NCBI GenBank assembly: GCA_963847985.1
Contig: CAWKBS010000009.1
Location: 186,001 to 250,000 of the forward strand
DNA length: 64,000 bases
DNA from: JAIBJN01 sp963847985
GTDB lineage: Bacteria; Actinomycetota; Thermoleophilia; Gaiellales; Gaiellaceae
Direction: 5' to 3'
A program made the translations under genes and the position numbers. Positions 16,549-24,719 of this stretch are shown here, piece after piece (the stretch's first letter is position 1; every line of letters begins with the position of its first letter). The notes below the pieces were generated by a model. It saw only the letters and a list, made by a program, of their open reading frames with translations, was not told where the DNA came from and ran no database searches.

Positions 16549-18060
16549 GCGCGCCGCCCGTCCCGCCCCTCGTCGAGCTCCGCGGCATCTCGCGCAGCTT
16601 CGGCGGCGTCCAGGCGCTGAGCGACGTCGACCTCGAGCTCCGCGCCGGGGAGGTGCATGCGCTGGTCGGCGAGAACGGCGCCGGGAAGTCGACCCTCGTC
16701 AAGATCCTGACCGGCGTCCACGAGCCGGACTCGGGCGTGATCCTCGTCGCCGGGGAAGAGCAGCGAATCCGCGGCGCGCACACCGCGCAGAGCCCTCGGG
16801 ATCGCGGCCATGTACCAGGAGCCGTCCGTCTTCCTCGACCTGTCCGTCGCGGAGAACATCTTCGCCGGGCGGCGCCCGCGCGGCCTGCTCGGGTCGGTCG
16901 ACTGGTCGCGGATGAACCAGGAGGCCGCCGTCGTGCTCGACGAGCTCGGCGTCGACTTCGGCCCCGACACGCCGGTGCGGGGACTGGGTGTGGCCGATCG
17001 GCAGCTGCTCGAGATCGCCAAGGCGCTCTCGACCGATGCGCGGGTGCTGATCATGGACGAGCCGACGGCGGCCCTCTCGCCGCGCGAGGTCGACAACCTC
17101 TTCCGCGTCGCGCGCAGCCTGCGCGACCGCGGCGTCGCCGTCGTCTTCATCAGCCACCGGCTCGAGGAGGTGAGCGCGCTCGCGGACGTCGTGACCGTCC
17201 TCCGCGACGGCCGCCACGTGGCGACGCGCCCGGCGAACGAGCTCACGCATGCGGAGATCGTCCGGCTGATGGTCGGCCGCTCGCTCGAGGCGCTCTTCCC
17301 CAAGGAGGAGGCGGAGATCGGCGACGTCGCGCTCGAGGTGCGCGGCTTCACCCGGGAGGGCGTCTTCGCCGACGTCTCGTTCTCGGTGCGCCGCGGCGAG
17401 ATCCTCGGCGTGGCCGGCCTGGTCGGCGCGGGTCGGAGCGAAGTTGCGCGCAGCCTCTTCGGCATCGACCCCTACGACGACGGCGAGGTCGTCCTCGCCG
17501 GCAAGCCGTTCCGGCCGGGCTCACCGCGGCGAGCCTTGCGCCGCGGCCTTGCGTACCTCCCCGAGGACCGGCTCGGCCAGGGCCTCTTCCAGACGATGTC
17601 GATCGCGACGAACACCTCGCTCGCAGTCCTGCCGCAGCTCACGCGCGCAGGGTTCCTGCGCCCGTGGCTCGAGCGGCGGCTGGCCCGCAGTTTCATCGAC
17701 CAGCTCCGGATCAAGGCGTCCTCGTCGAGGCAGGAGGTGCGCACCCTCTCGGGCGGCAACCAGCAGAAGGTCGTCCTCTCCAAGTGGCTGGCGGCCGAGC
17801 CGCGCGTGCTCATCCTCGACGAGCCGACCAGGGGCGTCGACGTCGGGGCGAAGGCCGACGTGCACCGCACGATCTCCCACCTTGCTACGCAGGGGCTGGC
17901 GATCGTCCTCATCTCGTCGGAGCTCCCCGAGGTGCTCGGGATGAGCGACCGCGTCGTCGTCCTCCGTGAGGGACGCGTGGCCGCCGAGCTAGGGCGGGCG
18001 GAGGCCACCTCCGAAGGAATCATGGATGCCGCAACCGGTATTCGGGGGGAGGCGGCCTGA
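16545..18060 (+). CDS. rhaT: Rhamnose ABC importer ATPase, frameshifted
   Basis: RbsA/MglA-type double ATPase, about 504 residues after correction. ATG 16545 overlaps rhaEW by 4 nt. The first NBD begins LRGISRSFGGVQALSDVDLE with Walker A GENGAGKSTLVKIL. At 16791 an extra A shifts the frame, and coding resumes as ALGIAAMYQEPSVFLDLSVAENIF. It then has Walker B VLIMDEPTAAL and ISHR, and a second NBD with LAYLPEDRLGQGLF, LSGGNQQKVVLSKWL and LILDEPTRGVDVGAK. It energises the permeases encoded next. The single indel is probably an error. Confidence 0.9.
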
Positions 18061-19106
18061 CCCGAGCCGCCCCCACCGCCTCGCTCCACTCGCTCGCGGT
18101 GACGGCCCTGCGCCTGCGCGAGCTGGGCATCGCCGTCGCCCTCCTCGTGGCCATCGCGTTCTTCGCCTTCCGCAGCGACGCCTTCATGACGTCGAGCAAC
18201 TGGCGGAACATCGCCCTGAACGTGGCAACGGTCGTCGTCGTGGCCGTGGGGCAGACGATGGTCGTGCTCACCCGGAACATCGACCTCTCGGTCGGCTCGA
18301 TCGTGGGCCTGTCCGCCTTCATCAGCGCCGACACCCTGTCCGCTCATCCCGGGCTTCCGGTCTTCGCGGCGGCGGCGATCGCAGTCGCGGTCGGCCTCGG
18401 CTGCGGCCTCTTCAACGGGCTCCTCGTCACCGTCGGCAAGGTGCCGGCGATCATCGCGACGCTCGGCACGCTCTACATCTACCGCGGGCTCGTGCACCAG
18501 GTCTCCGGCGGGTCGCAGGTCCTCGCCTTCGAGCTCCCCGCCTCGTTCAAGCAGTTTGCGTTCCGCGACGTTCTCGGGATCCCGACCCTGGCCGTCCTCG
18601 CCATCGTGGTGGCAGCGCTCGGGGCGGCAGTCCTGCGCTGGACGCACTGGGGCCGCGACTTCTACGCGATCGGCTCCAACCCCGAGGCGGCGCGCTATTC
18701 CGGCATCCCGGTGGGCCGAAGAGTCATGCTCGCCTTCGCCTTCAGCGGCGCGCTGGCCGGCCTGGGCGGGTTCATGTACGCCGCCCGCTTCGCCAACGTG
18801 AGCGCGGCCTCGGGCTCGGGGTTCGAGTTCGACGTGATTTCCGCGGTCGTGATCGGCGGAGTCAACGTCTTCGGGGGCGTCGGGACCGTGCTCGGAGCGG
18901 TCCTCGGGGCCCTCTTCATCGGCGTGATCGACGACGGCTTCACGCTCCTCAAGGTGAACCCGTTCTGGAAGATCGCCTTCCAGGGCTTCGCGATCGTCGC
19001 CGCGGTGACGATCGACGCCCTGGTCACCCAGCGCCTGCAGGAGTCGTTGCGGCGACGGCGGCGGCGCGAGGTGCGCGCGACGGCCCAGGCGGAGGCGTCG
19101 ACGTGA
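18057..19106 (+). CDS. rhaP: Rhamnose ABC importer permease (first), probable CTG start
   Basis: 349 residues if translation starts at CTG 18057, 335 if at GTG 18099. The CTG overlaps the rhaT stop as CTGA and has a strong GGGGGGAGG ribosome site 5 nt upstream. GTG 18099 has none. It is a BPD_transp_2-family permease (RbsC-like) with eight or more hydrophobic segments; typical motifs are VGQTMVVLTRNIDLSVGSIVGL, GLGCGLFNGLLVTVGKVPAIIATLGTLYI (split across helices), YAIGSNPEAARYSGIP and VIGGVNVFGGVGTVLGA. It forms the membrane channel with the next permease. Confidence 0.9.
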   Translation: MTRAAPTASLHSLAVTALRLRELGIAVALLVAIAFFAFRSDAFMTSSNWRNIALNVATVVVVAVGQTMVVLTRNIDLSVGSIVGLSAFISADTLSAHPGLPVFAAAAIAVAVGLGCGLFNGLLVTVGKVPAIIATLGTLYIYRGLVHQVSGGSQVLAFELPASFKQFAFRDVLGIPTLAVLAIVVAALGAAVLRWTHWGRDFYAIGSNPEAARYSGIPVGRRVMLAFAFSGALAGLGGFMYAARFANVSAASGSGFEFDVISAVVIGGVNVFGGVGTVLGAVLGALFIGVIDDGFTLLKVNPFWKIAFQGFAIVAAVTIDALVTQRLQESLRRRRRREVRATAQAEAST

Positions 19107-20152
19107 GCGCCGCCCGCGTCGGGGCTCTCGCCCGCTCGGTGGTCGGGCGCTGGGAGTTCGTGCTCGTCCTGCTCATCATCGCCGCCGGAGCCTGGAGCGC
19201 ATCGCTCTCGCCCTTCTTCCTGGACGCGGAGAACCTCCTCGACCTGATGAAGCCGTACACCATGATCGGCCTGATGGCGCTCGGGCTCACGCTCGTCGTC
19301 GTCGCCGGCGAGATCGACATCTCGGTCGCCTCGACCCTCGCCGTCTGCGTGGTCGTCTTCGCCGACGTCTGGCAGCACGGCGTGAACATCTGGCTCGCCT
19401 GCTTCATCGGGCTCCTCGTCGGCACCGGGCTCGGCCTCTTCAACGGCGTCCTGGTCGGGGTCCTCCATCTCCCTTCGCTGGCGGTGACACTCGGCACCCT
19501 CGCCGCCTACCGCGGGATCGCGTTCGTGATCCTCGGCAGCGAGGGCATCACCGGCTTCCCGGAGGGCTTCACCCGGCTCGGCAACGGCTACGTCGGGTCG
19601 AGCACCGTCCCGGTCGGGCTCGCGATCTTCGTCATCGCGACCGGGCTGTTCGCTCTCGTGCTCCACGGCACGCGCTTCGGCCGCTACGTCTACGCGATCG
19701 GGTCGAACCGCGAGGCCGCGCGCTTCTCGGGCGTCCCCGTCGACCGCGTCCGGGTCACGCTCTATGCGCTCTCGGGGCTGATGGCCGCAGCCGCGGGCCT
19801 CCTCTACGCGTCCTACTTCGCGACCGCGCAGGCGGATGCCGCCACGGTCGCCCTTCTCGACGTCGTCGCCGCGGTCGTCCTGGGCGGCGTCAACATCTTC
19901 GGCGGCTCGGGGACCATCCTCGGCGTCTTCCTGGCCGTCGTCCTGATTGCGGTCCTTCGCAACGGCATGGGTCTCGCCAACATCGCCGGCGACACCCAGA
20001 GCATCGTCATCGGAGGGCTGCTGCTCGGCGCGATCCTCGTCGGCAACCTGCTGCGCGGCTTCCGGGAGCAGGGCCTCGGCAGGCGCTTCGCCGAGCGTCT
20101 CGATCGAAAGGAGGCCGCGGGCGACGAGCAACCGAGCGGGAGTCCCAGCTAG
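19103..20152 (+). CDS. rhaQ: Rhamnose ABC importer permease (second)
   Basis: 349 residues from GTG 19103, overlapping the first permease by 4 nt. Same family: LTLVVVAGEIDISVASTLA, GTGLGLFNGVLVGVLHLPS, YAIGSNREAARFSGVPVDR, VLGGVNIFGGSGTILGV. The C-terminal tail is cytoplasmic, charged and unconserved. The paired-permease layout (RhaP/RhaQ) matches rhizobial-type rhamnose importers, though a different deoxyhexose cannot be excluded from sequence alone. Confidence 0.9.
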   Translation: MSAARVGALARSVVGRWEFVLVLLIIAAGAWSASLSPFFLDAENLLDLMKPYTMIGLMALGLTLVVVAGEIDISVASTLAVCVVVFADVWQHGVNIWLACFIGLLVGTGLGLFNGVLVGVLHLPSLAVTLGTLAAYRGIAFVILGSEGITGFPEGFTRLGNGYVGSSTVPVGLAIFVIATGLFALVLHGTRFGRYVYAIGSNREAARFSGVPVDRVRVTLYALSGLMAAAAGLLYASYFATAQADAATVALLDVVAAVVLGGVNIFGGSGTILGVFLAVVLIAVLRNGMGLANIAGDTQSIVIGGLLLGAILVGNLLRGFREQGLGRRFAERLDRKEAAGDEQPSGSPS

Positions 20153-20181
20153 TCGGGGGAAACGACGAAAGGAGCTAGGTG

Positions 20182-21249
20182 ATGAGAAAGAGCAAGGGTG
20201 TGAGCACGATCCTCGCGCTCCTGGTCCTCGCGGTCGTGCTCGCCGCCGCCGCGTGCGGCGGGGACGACGACGACACCGGCACGAGCGGTGAGCCGGCGGC
20301 AACGGGTGCCGAGACGACCGACGGCGAAGAGGGCGGCTTCAGCCTCTACATGATCCCCAAGAACGTCGGCAATCCCGTCTTCGACCTGACGAACGCGGGC
20401 ATGCAGGAAGCGGCTGCCGAGCTCGGAGACACGACCGAGTTCAACGGCTCGACCGAGGCCGACGCGCAGCAGCAGGTCGAGGTGATCAACGCCGCGATCG
20501 CGCAGGAACCGGATGCGCTGCTCATCTCGGCGAACGACCCCGACGCCCTCGTGCCGGCGCTCCAGTCGGCGGAGGAGAAGGGGATCCAGACGGTCACCTT
20601 CGACTCGGACGTGAACCCGGACGCCCGGATCATGTTCGCGAGCACCCCGTCGCCGACTGCGGTCGGCGAGACGCAGATCGAGATGTGCGGCTCGCAGATC
20701 GACTACGCCGGCGAGATCGCCATCCTCTCGGCGTCGGCGACCGCGACGAACCAGAACGCGTGGATCGAGGTCATGGAGACGACGCTCGAGGACCCGAAGT
20801 ACGCGGAGATGGAGCTCGTCACGACCGTCTACGGGGACGACGATCCGACGAAGTCGACCGAGGAGGCCCAGGGGCTGCTCCAGGCCTACCCCGACCTCAA
20901 GTGCATCATCGCTCCGACGACCGTCGGGATCGCAGCCGCGGCCCAGGTCGTCACGCAGCAGGAAAAGTGCGAGGCCGTCATCGTCACGGGCCTCGGGCTG
21001 CCGAGCGAGATGAGGGAGTTCGTGGAGTCGGGCTGCGTCATGCAGAACGCCCTCTGGAACTTCGAGGACATCGGCTACCTCGCGGCCTACGCGGCCCACG
21101 CCGTTCTGGCCGGAGACATCACGGGAGAGGAAGGAGAGACCTTCGAGGCGGGTCGGCTCGGCGAGATCACCGTCGAGGCCGACGGCATCGTGTACGCGCC
21201 GGAGCTGCTCGTCTTCACTCCGGAGAACATCGACGACTACGACTTCTAG
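20182..21249 (+). CDS. rhaS: Rhamnose ABC importer substrate-binding lipoprotein
   Basis: 355 residues from ATG 20182 (GTG 20179 is adjacent); AAAGGAG lies 7 nt upstream. Signal peptide MRKSKGVSTILALLVLAVVL ends in a lipobox AAAC, with Cys near residue 26, then an acidic/Thr linker. Periplasmic-binding-protein-1-like domain: YMIPKNVGNPVFDLTNAGMQ, AIAQEPDALLISANDPDALV, FDSDVNPDAR and CIIAPTTVGIAAAAQVV. It captures the sugar outside the membrane for RhaTPQ. Confidence 0.92.
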   Translation: MRKSKGVSTILALLVLAVVLAAAACGGDDDDTGTSGEPAATGAETTDGEEGGFSLYMIPKNVGNPVFDLTNAGMQEAAAELGDTTEFNGSTEADAQQQVEVINAAIAQEPDALLISANDPDALVPALQSAEEKGIQTVTFDSDVNPDARIMFASTPSPTAVGETQIEMCGSQIDYAGEIAILSASATATNQNAWIEVMETTLEDPKYAEMELVTTVYGDDDPTKSTEEAQGLLQAYPDLKCIIAPTTVGIAAAAQVVTQQEKCEAVIVTGLGLPSEMREFVESGCVMQNALWNFEDIGYLAAYAAHAVLAGDITGEEGETFEAGRLGEITVEADGIVYAPELLVFTPENIDDYDF

Positions 21250-21276
21250 TCGGATGGCTGGGGAGAGGCGGGGGCG

Positions 21277-21681
21277 ATGCGCTCCCGCCCCTCCACCGTT
21301 TCGAATGATGCCAAAGTGAAAGCCGCCGGAAAACAGCGCTGGTTCGTCCCCGACGCGTATCTCCCCGCGGAGTCGTCGCACGGCCTCGAGAGCCACGAGG
21401 CGGCGTGCCTCCTGAACGTCTCGGACGAAGACGCGCGCGTCGTGTTCACCTTCTACTTCGAGGACCGCGAGCCGATCGGCGACGTGGTCCTGTCGCTCGG
21501 CGCGAGGCGCACGCGGCACGTGCGCCTCGACCGGGCCGACGAGCTCGGGGTCGAGCTGCCGCGCGGAACGCCGTTCGCCTACGCGGTCGAGAGCGACGTG
21601 CCGATCGTGCTCCAGCACTCGCGGCTCGACACGACCGCCGGCGGCTACACGCTCTTCACGACGATCGCCTACTCCGAATAG
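21277..21681 (+). CDS. Anabaena sensory rhodopsin transducer-like protein
   Basis: 134 residues from ATG 21277, with a purine-rich GGGGAGAGGCGGGGG region upstream; GTG 21316 (VKAAGKQRWF) is an alternative start that fits the usual family N-terminus. Recognisable family features: RWFVPDAYLP, ESHEAACLLNVSDEDARVVF, FYFEDREPIGDVVL, ARRTRHVRLD, ESDVPIVLQHSRLDT and the terminal IAYSE. The family is named for a soluble transducer of a cyanobacterial rhodopsin, but most homologues have no rhodopsin. No rhodopsin gene is visible here. It follows rhaS by 27 bp, so it may be the last gene of the rha operon; function unknown. Confidence 0.82.
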   Translation: MRSRPSTVSNDAKVKAAGKQRWFVPDAYLPAESSHGLESHEAACLLNVSDEDARVVFTFYFEDREPIGDVVLSLGARRTRHVRLDRADELGVELPRGTPFAYAVESDVPIVLQHSRLDTTAGGYTLFTTIAYSE

Positions 21682-21735
21682 CGCCGGATCTCCGAGCCGG
21701 AAAGCCAGTCGGGCAATGGTTTAGAGTCACTTCCA

Positions 21736-21954
21736 ATGGCGGACGTCGTCATCTCGGGCGTCGAGAAGGTCTACCCGGACGGGACCTGCGCCGTGCGGGA
21801 TCTCAACATGTCGGTCGACGACGGCGAGCTGGTGGTGCTCGTCGGCCCGTCCGGCTGTGGCAAGACGACGGTCCTGAGGATGGTCGCCGGGCTCGAGGGG
21901 ATCTCGGCCGGAACGATCTCGATCGGCGAACGGGAAACCGGCGACGTCATCTGA
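21736..21954 (+). pseudogene. Truncated MalK/UgpC-like ABC transporter ATPase
   Basis: A 72-codon remnant: MADVVISGVEKVYPDGTCAV through Walker A VGPSGCGKTTVLRMVAGLE to SIGERETGDVI and a stop. Functional MalK-type ATPases are about 360 residues; here the Q-loop, signature and Walker B are absent in every frame downstream. Sequence after 21954 belongs to unrelated genes on the other strand. The start is intact. The abrupt end marks a deletion or insertion boundary, or an assembly join. Confidence 0.85.
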
Positions 21955-21985
21955 CTGCACGCGGCGGCACATGACCGGCGGCGGC

Positions 21986-22435
21986 TCACGGATCGAGCGG
22001 TAGCCACACCCCGTCGCGCATCAGCAGCCGCCCGGACAGCTCGTTCGCCTCACGCCACGCGCGGATCTCGGTCGGCGTCACGCGCAGGTACACGTAGACG
22101 CCGGGCTCCGCGCGCGCGTCGAAGCCCGAGTGCTCCGTGTGCGCATCGGCGGTCGCGTCGTCGACGCCTTCCGTCACACGGCCGTCGACGAGCACGACGT
22201 CGCGCGTCGGACCGACGCCGACGCGCGCAACGCCGGCACGCAGGAGGTTCGTCGCGGTCGGAGACGAGCGCGGCGTCGCGAGCACGAGCGCCGCGCCGTC
22301 CCAGTAGTAGGAGAGCGGGACGAGATGGGCGTTCCCCATCTCGTCCGCGCTCGCCACCCAGCAGTCGACCTCGGTGCGTAGCAATGCCAGCGTGTCCGCC
22401 TTGCGCTGCGCACGCGACCGCGGCACCGCGCTCAC
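21986..22435 (-). CDS. Pyridoxamine 5'-phosphate oxidase-like FMN-binding protein
   Basis: 149 residues from GTG 22435, overlapping the SRPBCC stop by 4 nt. A split-barrel flavin-binding fold is suggested by VDCWVASADEMGNAHLVPLSYYWDGAALVLATPR-type sequence (residues 22-58) and RVGVGPTRDVVLVDGRV. Family members reduce or bind small molecules with FMN or F420; the substrate is unknown. It is last in a three-gene ArsR/SRPBCC operon. Confidence 0.7.
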   Translation of the reverse strand: MSAVPRSRAQRKADTLALLRTEVDCWVASADEMGNAHLVPLSYYWDGAALVLATPRSSPTATNLLRAGVARVGVGPTRDVVLVDGRVTEGVDDATADAHTEHSGFDARAEPGVYVYLRVTPTEIRAWREANELSGRLLMRDGVWLPLDP

Positions 22436-22857
22436 GCCGCGATCTTCTCCAGCAACGCGTCGATGCGCGCGAAGCCCGCCTTCGCGCCCTCTTCGACGCC
22501 GTACTGCATGGTGGTGTCTCGCTGCTCGGTCGTCTCGAAGAGCATCGTCTGGGTCAGCTTCGTCTGCTCGCCGAGATCCTCGAACTCGAGCGTCTGCAGG
22601 TGGTTCTGGAACGTCTGCACGAGGCGTGCGGGCGGGTCGACCTCGCGGAACTCGCCCTCGACGACGCCGAAGGCGGTTTGGAACCGGTAGGTGCCGCCGG
22701 GACGGACGTCCATCTCCTCGACGACGGTGTCGTCACCCCACCACTCGGGGATCAGCTTCGGATCCGTCCAGACGGAGAAGACGTGCGTGCGCGGTGCGTC
22801 GAAGACCCGCTCGACGCGGATCTCGAGGTCGTTCGGGGTGGTGACGGTGGTGCTCAT
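22432..22857 (-). CDS. SRPBCC (AHSA1-type) domain protein
   Basis: 141 residues from ATG 22857, with AAAGGAGC five nt upstream. AHSA1-like signature: VERVFDAPRTHVFSVWTDP, WWGDDTVVEEMDVRPGGTYRF, then FENL-like FEDLGEQTKLTQTMLF and C-terminal YGVEEGAKAGFARIDALLEK. The helix-grip fold binds hydrophobic ligands. Such genes are commonly paired with an ArsR regulator, as here (4-nt ATGA overlap upstream). No ligand can be assigned. Confidence 0.87.
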   Translation of the reverse strand: MSTTVTTPNDLEIRVERVFDAPRTHVFSVWTDPKLIPEWWGDDTVVEEMDVRPGGTYRFQTAFGVVEGEFREVDPPARLVQTFQNHLQTLEFEDLGEQTKLTQTMLFETTEQRDTTMQYGVEEGAKAGFARIDALLEKIAA

Positions 22858-23165
22858 CGTGCTCCTTTCGTGCGTTGGACGACCTCCGCGAAGCGGTCGA
22901 GCCGCTGCAGCCACGTGCTGATGCCCTCGAAGGCGTGGGGCACGAGTGCGCATCTGCGCGCGCGGCCGACCTTCTCCGTGGCGACGAGGTTCGCGTCCTC
23001 GAGCAGCCGGATGTGCTTCTTCATCCCGGTCAGCGACATGCCGAAGGGCTCGGCGAGCTCGCTGATCGTCGCACTGCCGGCGCCGAGCCGTTCGAGCACG
23101 GCGCGCCGGGTCGGGTCGGCGAGGGCCGCGAACGCGCGGTCGACGGTCGTCGGATACTGAACCAT
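22854..23165 (-). CDS. ArsR-family transcriptional regulator
   Basis: 103 residues from ATG 23165. Winged helix: RAFAALADPTRRAVLERLG, ATISELAEPFGMSLTGMKKHI, LEDANLVATEKVGRARRCAL. No metal-binding CVC motif, as typical of SRPBCC-partnered ArsR proteins. There is no Shine-Dalgarno before the ATG; the start codon sits in the centre of a perfect 9-bp inverted repeat (23154-23177), so the message may be leaderless and self-repressed. It controls the two genes that follow. Confidence 0.88.
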   Translation of the reverse strand: MVQYPTTVDRAFAALADPTRRAVLERLGAGSATISELAEPFGMSLTGMKKHIRLLEDANLVATEKVGRARRCALVPHAFEGISTWLQRLDRFAEVVQRTKGAR

Positions 23166-23177
23166 TGAGTTCAGTAT
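23154..23177. promoter_or_regulatory. Palindromic operator over the arsR-type start codon
   Basis: Perfect 9-bp arms ATACTGAAC (23154-23162) and GTTCAGTAT (23169-23177) with a 6-nt spacer that contains the regulator's start codon (23163-23165). A binding protein here would block both transcription and initiation. The regulator encoded by the gene itself is the obvious candidate. Confidence 0.75.
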
Positions 23178-23260
23178 TGCGGACCAGTTCGGAAACCGCA
23201 AGGAGCGTGAAACGTTAGGTCAGAACCCGGAGCTGGGACGGACGTCCCGCACGCGACTGG

Positions 23261-23949
23261 TCACTGCTGCGTCCTTGGGTCGTGCGTAGGGTCGGCGTAC
23301 ATGGGAGGGCAGCCGTGATCGATGGCTTCGGGGCGAAGTTCGTAGTGCCAGGGTTCGTTGCTGTAGATCTGGCATAGCCCGTATTCGGCGCCGTGCTCGG
23401 ACAGCCACGCTGTGGCATCGGAGCGCCCGATGTCGACCGCGTCCCCCGACACGTGAGCAGACGTGTTGGGGGTTGCCACCCATCGGGCAGCTTCCTCTTC
23501 TGAGCCGTACTTCAGGACCGCCTGCTGGAGTAGTCGCTCCTGGTACTCCGGCGAACGCCAGCCACTATCGACGAAGAACTCGACCCCGTCGTCCGCGGCA
23601 TCAGTTGCGGCTTGGCGCAGGGCACCGAGGAGAGCTGGATCAAGGTTGGCTACACCCGGAATCGCGTCATCGAAGACCGTCGTGCCGGCGGGGACGGCAC
23701 CGTCAGCCTCGCCAAGCGCACCACGTTGTTCACTGCGAAGAGGACGGTGCTCGCTGCGAGGGACGCCGATGGGTGATGTGGCCGTCGAGGACGAGGACAC
23801 CGTCGACGACGATCGAGGAGAGGACGCCAGCAAGACTGGTAGCCGAGGGCTGCGGCGATCGCCGCGATGACGACTAGCAGGCCGGCGACACGGATCCTGC
23901 GAATCCGAATCCGACGGGTCGTTGTTCGTGCTGGTTCGCTGTAGGTCAT
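23261..23949 (-). CDS. vanY: VanY-type D-alanyl-D-alanine carboxypeptidase (M15B), frameshifted
   Basis: From ATG 23949 (MTYSEPARTTTRR) a basic N-terminus and one membrane anchor (VAGLLVVIAAIAAALGY) are read. The catalytic domain lies in a different frame, so an indel must occur between about 23700 and 23870. Catalytic domain: ADGAVPAGTTVFDD, DSGWRSPEYQERLL, zinc motif SAHVSGDAVDIG and EPWHYELRPEAIDHGCPP, ending THDPRTQQ. It trims the terminal D-Ala of peptidoglycan precursors. It is divergent from a VanR/VanS-like pair 86 bp away. The start is uncertain because GGAGG is only one nt from the ATG. Confidence 0.82.
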
Positions 23950-24035
23950 GCCTCCAGTCAAGGCAGCGTGGTGTTGCCAGCACGTATGTGGTTTTCGATA
24001 TGCCGACGACATGCGCCAGCTCGTAGCATCGGAGC

Positions 24036-24719
24036 ATGCGTGTGTTGCTCGTCGAGGACGAGCCCTATATGGCGGAAGCCATCCGCGATGGCCTGCGCCT
24101 GGAAGCGATCGCGGCCGACATCGCCGGTGACGGCGACACCGCTCTGGAGCTGCTGAGCGTCAACGCCTACGACATCGCCGTCCTCGACCGAGACATTCCC
24201 GGACCTTCCGGTGACGAGATCGCCAAACGCATCGTCGCCTCCGGCAGCGGCATGCCGATCCTCATGCTCACCGCTGCCGACCGTCTCGACGACAAGGCCA
24301 CCGGGTTCGAGCTCGGCGCCGACGACTACCTCACGAAGCCGTTCGAACTCCGAGAGCTCGTGCTCCGTCTCAGAGCGCTCGACCGCAGGCGCGCCCACAA
24401 CAGGCCACCCGTGCGAGAGATCGCAGGTCTGCGGCTGGATCCGTTCCGCCGAGAGGTCTACCGCGACGGCCGCTACGTCGCGCTGACCAGGAAGCAGTTC
24501 GCAGTGCTCGAAGTTCTCGTCGCTGCCGAAGGCGGTGTCGTCAGCGCCGAAGAGCTACTGGAACGAGCGTGGGATGAGAACGCAGACCCGTTCACCAACG
24601 CCGTGCGCATCACGGTCTCGGGACTGCGCAAACGGCTCGGCGAACCCTGGATCATCGCCACCGTGGCCGGCGTCGGCTACCGCATCGACACTCAACCAGA
24701 TACCGGGCGTGAGGGATGA
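24036..24719 (+). CDS. VanR-like OmpR-family response regulator
   Basis: 227 residues. Receiver domain: MRVLLVEDEPYMAEAIRDGL, phospho-acceptor D51 in IAVLDRDIPGPSGDEIAKRI, YLTKPFELRELVLRLRALDRRR. Winged helix: VALTRKQFAVLEVLVAAEGG, NAVRITVSGLRKRLG, ATVAGVGYRI. The divergent vanY gene and coupled kinase make this a cell-wall-responsive system, similar to sets common in Microbacteriaceae and related actinobacteria. Codon use is less GC-extreme than the rha genes, compatible with transfer. No vanH/A/X genes accompany it, so resistance itself is not shown. Confidence 0.85.
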   Translation: MRVLLVEDEPYMAEAIRDGLRLEAIAADIAGDGDTALELLSVNAYDIAVLDRDIPGPSGDEIAKRIVASGSGMPILMLTAADRLDDKATGFELGADDYLTKPFELRELVLRLRALDRRRAHNRPPVREIAGLRLDPFRREVYRDGRYVALTRKQFAVLEVLVAAEGGVVSAEELLERAWDENADPFTNAVRITVSGLRKRLGEPWIIATVAGVGYRIDTQPDTGREG

